DNA from: Coemansia sp. RSA 922
Lineage: Eukaryota > Kickxellomycota > Kickxellomycetes > Kickxellales > Kickxellaceae
DNA: 20,858 nt
Assembly: GCA_027577415.1 (NCBI GenBank)
Contig: JANBQS010000331.1
Location: 1-20,858 of the forward strand
Direction of reading: 5' to 3'
Shown here piece after piece: positions 17,115-20,858 of the stretch. Within the stretch, counting starts at the first letter, position 1. Each line of letters starts with the position of its first letter. Below the pieces are notes generated by a model. That model had not been told where the DNA came from, ran no database searches, and worked only from the letters and a program-made list of their open reading frames with translations. The position numbers and the translations under genes are program-made.

Positions 17115-17606
17115 TTAAATCTTAAAACAGCTAATCACCTGGGTCACTGACTGTGCCAACATCATTTCAGTCATGGTATGAAGTACGTCAGGTGGCAAAA
17201 TATTAGCTGCTGCTGCTATAGCAATTACATCATAGTATGTGGCCCTAGCAATGTCATCTTTGTCATCTTTGTCATTTTTTACCTCTCCATTGAACTTCTT
17301 TACATAGCAAAGAAAGCTGTCCCCATGTGCAAACAAAAAGTATATAGGATCTGATAGTTTGAATGTGACATTGGCGCTATTTGTATTTATTAGATGGTTT
17401 TTAGTATATCTGTAGCACTTCCAAGCACTGGCAACAAACGCTGACTTCCCCTTCATTTAAACAGTGAAATAGGTTTTTTTTACCTCCTTTGCAATTTCAT
17501 GAGCATCATTTCCAAATAAATCTGTATCTAAGACAATGTACCCATGAGGCAAAATGCTAGAATGACTATTCTCCAATATAAAAACTGGATACTCCTTACG
17601 TACCAT
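17115..17606 (-). pseudogene. Small-protein family member D, split by one in-frame stop
   Basis: The frame runs from ATG 17606 (MVRKEYPVFILEN) for 49 codons, meets TAA at 17457-17459, and continues in the same frame from an ATG directly after the stop (17456) for 113 codons. Against gene B the alignment across the stop is ungapped: EVKKTYFTV, stop, MKGKSAFVAS lies opposite YVKKRYPGDVTTNKCVFIAT. No indel is involved; one nonsense codon replaces one residue. The rest keeps family features (FVAS, CYRYTKN, IYFLFAHG, YYDVIAIA) and ends SCFKI. Its upstream region is well conserved, but the TATA position reads TATGTT. It could be a recent pseudogene, a gene translated as a C-terminal fragment, or a read-through gene. 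An A8 run precedes the stop by a few codons. Confidence 0.65.
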
Positions 17607-17615
17607 TTGTAACTA

Positions 17616-17643
17616 AAATAATAATAATAATAATAATAATATA
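17616..17643. repeat. Trinucleotide microsatellite (AAT/ATT)n
   Basis: About nine tandem AAT units lie immediately upstream of the ATG of copy D, in its presumed leader. Likely length-variable between strains. Confidence 0.85.
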
Positions 17644-17757
17644 TTAAAGCCTTGGACAGTGATTGTAATTCAGAAGAAAAGTGGACAAGAGTGGAGGAGA
17701 AAGAGAAGAAAAAAAACTGGTGGCCTGCAGAACATAGCGGACGAAAATAATGCTCGG

Positions 17758-17957
17758 AAAAAGTCTCTCCCCAACCATTCTCGGTTGGTAGGAAGCAGGC
17801 AAAGCGAGCTCTTGGCTTTGATGAAAGCCAAAAGCAATTACTTCAAAGGATTGCTCTGCATTTGGCAAAAGGATAAATCAAAAGTGAAAGGCAGCAGTTG
17901 GGTTAAAGTCTCCGTTCCCATTTTCAAAGGCGCCTTTGCCCAAGCAGGTGCGAAGTA
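17758..17957 (-). repeat. Upstream repeat of small-protein family, copy D
   Basis: Similar to 795-985 and 16705-16870. It contains CCAACC-N6-GGTTGG (17771-17788), the perfect 8-bp-arm inverted repeat TTGGCTTTGATGAAAGCCAA (17812-17831), GGCAGCAGTTGGGTTAAAG, and the 14-bp perfect palindrome CAAAGGCGCCTTTG (17925-17938). It lies upstream of gene D on the minus strand. Confidence 0.7.
17925..17938. promoter_or_regulatory. Palindromic upstream element CAAAGGCGCCTTTG
   Basis: A perfect 14-bp palindrome. Related sites in matching context (preceded by CCATTTTC or AATTTTC) lie at 960-971 upstream of gene A, 16832-16845 upstream of gene C (degenerate), and 20055-20068 upstream of the NRAMP gene. Recurrence in front of an unrelated gene suggests a regulator-binding site. 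Confidence 0.5.
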
Positions 17958-18270
17958 GCAGAATCGTTAAACACACCAACAACTACCTCTGCTGTAACAA
18001 AAGGTTCGCCTCAGCACAGGTGGTTGCTATAACATATTGTTGACGAGTTGAAGCCTACCAAATAACTAGTAGCTTATGTCATTCGATGTTCTCAATCTTT
18101 GGTCCAAGTTTACTGTACCAGCTCTCGGCTGCCCAGTCCTCTATATTCGGTTGGCAGCCTCAGTCTCCTTTTCAGAATACGGGGATGGTAGATGCAAGGG
18201 GACAAATAGTGAATTTCTCAAATAACACCCGGTTTCAGCCATTATAAACTAATAACAAATATATTACTTA
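17958..18270. other. Spacer between family gene D and the NRAMP gene
   Basis: No gene is supported. 17988-18095 resembles the 3' flank of gene C (15795-15940), so it may hold the worn 3' end of another family copy. The remainder is 3' flank of the NRAMP gene. Confidence 0.45.
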
Positions 18271-19933
18271 TCAGTCTGTGCCGTCTAGTGCCAATACACC
18301 CACAAAGAATAGATACAAGCCAAACGATGCATAGGCAAAACAAGCCGACAAGATACCACGAGCAGCGAGCATAAACACCAAAGGTAAAAGCAGATAGACG
18401 TTGAGCGCAATAATAGCAGCAGCAGTAGCCCACCCAAATGCGCGCCAATACTTGCTGGTAGCAAAATCGCTAGTCATAATAGCATGACTCTGAGCCAGCT
18501 TCAGTGTCGGAATCAAAGCAAACGGCAATGCCAGGCTTTGCAGCACGTTGAGCCACTCGTCGAGCTGATCCAAATACGACGTTGCCAGCACGCCAATGAG
18601 TATAGTCGGGACCAACGAGATAGACCGCGAGATAAACAGACGCAGCCACGGGCTTACGCGCATACGCATCATACCTTCCATCAGATACTGGCCAGCCATC
18701 GTACCTGTAGCAGTCGAGCTCTGACCCGATGACAACAGACCAATTGCCCACAGCAGAGGTCCGATGTTGCCAAACGCCCCACGCAATAGCTCTGCGGCCT
18801 CAATGAGTCCCGGCAAATGCTCCTCAACCACGGTTCCTATGGCGGAGTTTCCGCGGTCCATGCTGTAGATGTCGGCGAACACGATGAGAATCGTGGCGTT
18901 GATAATAAACGAAAATAGCAAGGCTACGGCAGACTCGATCGTTGTGTAAAAGTTGGCCTCGCGGATACTAGCTTTGCGCACATCCTCGCCACGCTTGATG
19001 CGACGCGTGCCTACGAGTGCCGAGTGCAAAAAGAGGTTGTGCGGCATGATAACCGCTCCGACAATACCCACAGCCTGCACAGTAGCGTTGGCAGGGATCC
19101 TAGGCACCAACAATCCGTCGATTATCTTGGCCACATCGGGCTTTGCCATCAGCACTTCGACGCCAAAGCAAGCACACATGACAGCGATCATGGCCACAAA
19201 CAGAGCCTCCACTTTCCGGGCGCCAAACCGCTGGATGCCCAAGATAACGTAGCTAAGCAAGGCGGCAATCAAAATTCCCACCCAGATCTCGATACCAAAC
19301 AATAGGTACAGGGCGATGGCAGTGCCAATGGCTTCTTGGATATCCGAACCGATAATAGCCAGCTCGCATATCAGCCACAGAGGAATTCGTATACCACGGC
19401 TGTACTTTTGCCGACAGTGTTGTGCGAGATTCTTGCCTGTGACTATGCCGATTCGTGCGGACAGAGTTTGGATGTAAAGACCAATCGCGTGTGTCAGAAA
19501 TAGCAGCCAGATCAACTTGTACCCCGCCACGGCTCCACAATGAAGATCAGAACAGATATTTCCAGGGTCCACATACGCAATCGACCTATATACTCAACAA
19601 AAGAGTATGACGGTGTAGGAGCGGTAGTTAGCAAACATAAACGACGGCAGTAGAGCGGAAAACAGTACCAAAGTACAAAGTTACTTACATTGCGAATCCG
19701 GGGCCGGCGAACCGAAGGAGCTTGCGGAAGGAGAACATGTCCTCGCAGTCACCCACGTCTACCGATATGCCAATGTCGTGGACCTCGAACTCTCGCTCAA
19801 TGGCCAGGCCATAGTTGGTTGTGGTGGCAGGCTCACCGAGCAGTGGCGCCGCCTCTTCTGACCGGTCAGCACAAGCCTCAGTAACCACTGGCTTACTCAC
19901 GCTCGGGCTGCTGCTACCAGAGCTGGAAACCAT
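18271..19933 (-). CDS. NRAMP-family divalent metal transporter, two exons
   Basis: A 519-residue proton-coupled Mn/Fe transporter. Exons are 19933-19689 and 19585-18271. The 103-bp intron has donor GTAAGT, acceptor ATATAG and a GCTAAC branch site; joining restores GFAMSIAYVDPGN exactly as expected in TM1. Metal-site motifs are DPGN (88-91) in TM1 and MPHN (262-265) in TM6; GQSSTATGTMAGQYLMEG is the conserved loop/TM10 signature. About eleven hydrophobic segments follow an N-terminal tail of about 65 residues. That tail has an acidic dileucine signal, EAAPLL (27-32), which commonly sends proteins to endosomes or vacuole, so an Smf3/DMT1-like intracellular site is my inference. MPHN is the form I associate with animal and plant NRAMPs; yeast Smf proteins have MPHS. 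The upstream region carries the GGCGCC element found before the small-protein genes. Confidence 0.93.
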
Positions 19934-20366
19934 TTATAATTTGTGTGAATTGCAAATTAGTACAGAAAAAAATAAAAAGGGGAAATAATGAAGTGTGGAG
20001 AAACTGGAAAGGATGCGTGGGGGGAAGAAAGGGTCTTCTTAAAGGGATAATTTTCAAAGGCGCCATTGGGCGCAAGCGTGACAGTCATCGGAATTTAGCA
20101 AGCGCGCAAAGAGTCAGCAGAGCTCTCCAACGAAGCTTCCTTTGTATGCATGTTCCCTTGTTGTAGCTAGCTGGATTACATTTCTGATATTTTTTATTGG
20201 GCATGCAAGTGACCGCTATCTGATTAGCGTTTTCTACAGAGAAACACAGAAAAGGAACAGATTGTGCCTGTTGTGCATAGCTGCTGCAGCTACTAACTTG
20301 ATCCCCTTGTCTTGACAAGAGTTGCAAAGTCCAAGGTACTTTGGGGAGTGGGGGGAAAACAGGAAA
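19934..20366. other. Promoter region of the NRAMP gene and 3' flank of the RRM gene
   Basis: No gene is supported. It holds CAAAGGCGCCATTG (20055-20068), preceded on the plus strand by CTTAAAGGGATAATTTT, like the TTAAAG...ATTTT context at the family element of gene D. A minus-strand AGATAG, a WGATAR-type site often bound by GATA regulators, lies at 20216-20221. It is one short match and not strong evidence. Confidence 0.45.
20055..20068. promoter_or_regulatory. GGCGCC element upstream of the NRAMP gene
   Basis: Shares TTTTCAAAGGCGCC with the perfect palindrome of gene D; the right arm differs (ATTG in place of TTTG). It lies 122 bp before the NRAMP ATG. Confidence 0.45.
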
Positions 20367-20858
20367 TCACGAGGACTTCTCTGGATTCGGCTTTACCGTG
20401 GCTGGATTGACAGTGGTGGCAGGTGGAGGCAATTGCAAGAGCTGAGGCTCAGTAGTCTGTCCACTGAGACGGCGGGACTCTCTTTCCTCCTCAGACTTTC
20501 TGGCCATGCGCACGCGCAGCTTTGTCCCGAGCAGCGGCAGTCCGTTCATCTTGTCAACAGCAAAGCGCGCCGAAGAGGCCATGTCATATTTGACAAAGGC
20601 CGACCACTCGCTAGCGTCTATGCTGGAATCTGCCACGGGCTCCACATGGCAGTACTCGACTTTGCCAAACAAGTCGAAAAAGGCCTTCAAATCCTCAGGC
20701 TTGATGTCCACGGCAATCTCCCTGACAAACACGAGAGTGCTGCCAGCTTTATCCGACGAGGCGCTCAACGGTGCTCCATCGGCGCTATACTGCTTCATGG
20801 TGGCCTGGCGGTTCTTCTGGGCCTCGGACGGCTGCACGATGATGGGGACATCCAAAAG
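20367..20858 (-). CDS. RRM-domain RNA-binding protein, 5' end beyond window
   Basis: The frame is open to the window edge, so the N-terminus is missing; an in-frame ATG at 20851 could be internal or the true start. About 162 residues are visible. A single RNA recognition motif spans roughly residues 35-118: RNP2-like LVFVREI, then DLKAFFDLFGKVEYCHVEP, RNP1-like EWSAFVKYD, and ARFAVDKMNGLPLLGTKLRVRMA. A charged segment (RKSEEERESRR) and a Pro/Thr-rich disordered tail ending in a TGA at 20367 follow. RNP1 is weak (the usual K-G-F-G-F-V is SAFVKY), so RNA contacts may be atypical. I do not recognise a specific orthologue. Confidence 0.75.
   Translation of the reverse strand, partial: LLDVPIIVQPSEAQKNRQATMKQYSADGAPLSASSDKAGSTLVFVREIAVDIKPEDLKAFFDLFGKVEYCHVEPVADSSIDASEWSAFVKYDMASSARFAVDKMNGLPLLGTKLRVRMARKSEEERESRRLSGQTTEPQLLQLPPPATTVNPATVKPNPEKSS

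Noticed and set aside
17437..17481. Short intron (GTAAAA...TCAG) that would remove the stop in copy D
   Set aside because: It would be 43 nt, shift the frame and lead quickly to a stop, while the unspliced frame aligns without gaps to gene B.
20085..20327. 80-codon minus-strand frame between the RRM and NRAMP genes
   Set aside because: It overlaps the NRAMP upstream region and contains its GGCGCC-proximal sequence; no domain and no promoter signal.
1..20858. tRNA, rRNA or CRISPR features
   Set aside because: I scanned spacers on both strands for tRNA-like arms, rRNA segments and regularly spaced repeats and found none. A tRNAscan-SE and Infernal run would settle it.

Overview
The window looks like nuclear DNA of a fungus, probably an early-diverging lineage. 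It has short introns (71-110 bp) with GT..AG ends and TACTAAC-like branch sites, TATA-box promoters and pyrimidine-rich leaders, closely packed housekeeping genes on both strands, and AT-rich spacers. I cannot name the genus. No rRNA, tRNA, CRISPR array, prophage or recognisable transposon was found.

Layout. 1-1040: an orphan small-protein gene (copy A, minus strand) with its own promoter and repeat-like flanks. 1569-4859: PRP5/DDX46, a splicing DEAD-box helicase. 5161-5535: a short unrecognised disordered protein. 5622-7946 (minus): a USP5/Ubp14 deubiquitinase, sharing a divergent promoter region with an EST1/SMG5-7 family gene (8129-10320, plus, one likely 5' intron). 10284-11519 (minus): a membrane-anchored alpha/beta-hydrolase-like protein that has lost its catalytic Ser and His; its 3' end overlaps the EST1-like gene tail to tail. 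12031-15031: a three-exon bifunctional lysine-ketoglutarate reductase/saccharopine dehydrogenase with a mitochondrial presequence. 15081-17957 (minus): a head-to-tail cluster of three more copies of the small-protein family (B, C, D) plus a 3' remnant. 18271-19933 (minus): a two-exon NRAMP metal transporter. 20367 to the right edge (minus): an RRM protein, cut by the window end.

Most of the window is ordinary housekeeping sequence (splicing, ubiquitin recycling, mRNA decay or telomere function, lysine breakdown, metal transport). The unexplained part is the small-protein family. Four diverged paralogues of about 120-160 aa share an ungapped core, a conserved promoter layout and conserved flanks. 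Two of the four carry in-frame stops inside otherwise conserved reading frames, and a fifth copy survives only as its C-terminal tail. A palindromic upstream element of the family also occurs upstream of the NRAMP gene, and the extended TATA motif of two copies recurs at the lysine-catabolism gene, so family and host genes may share regulators. That link is inference.
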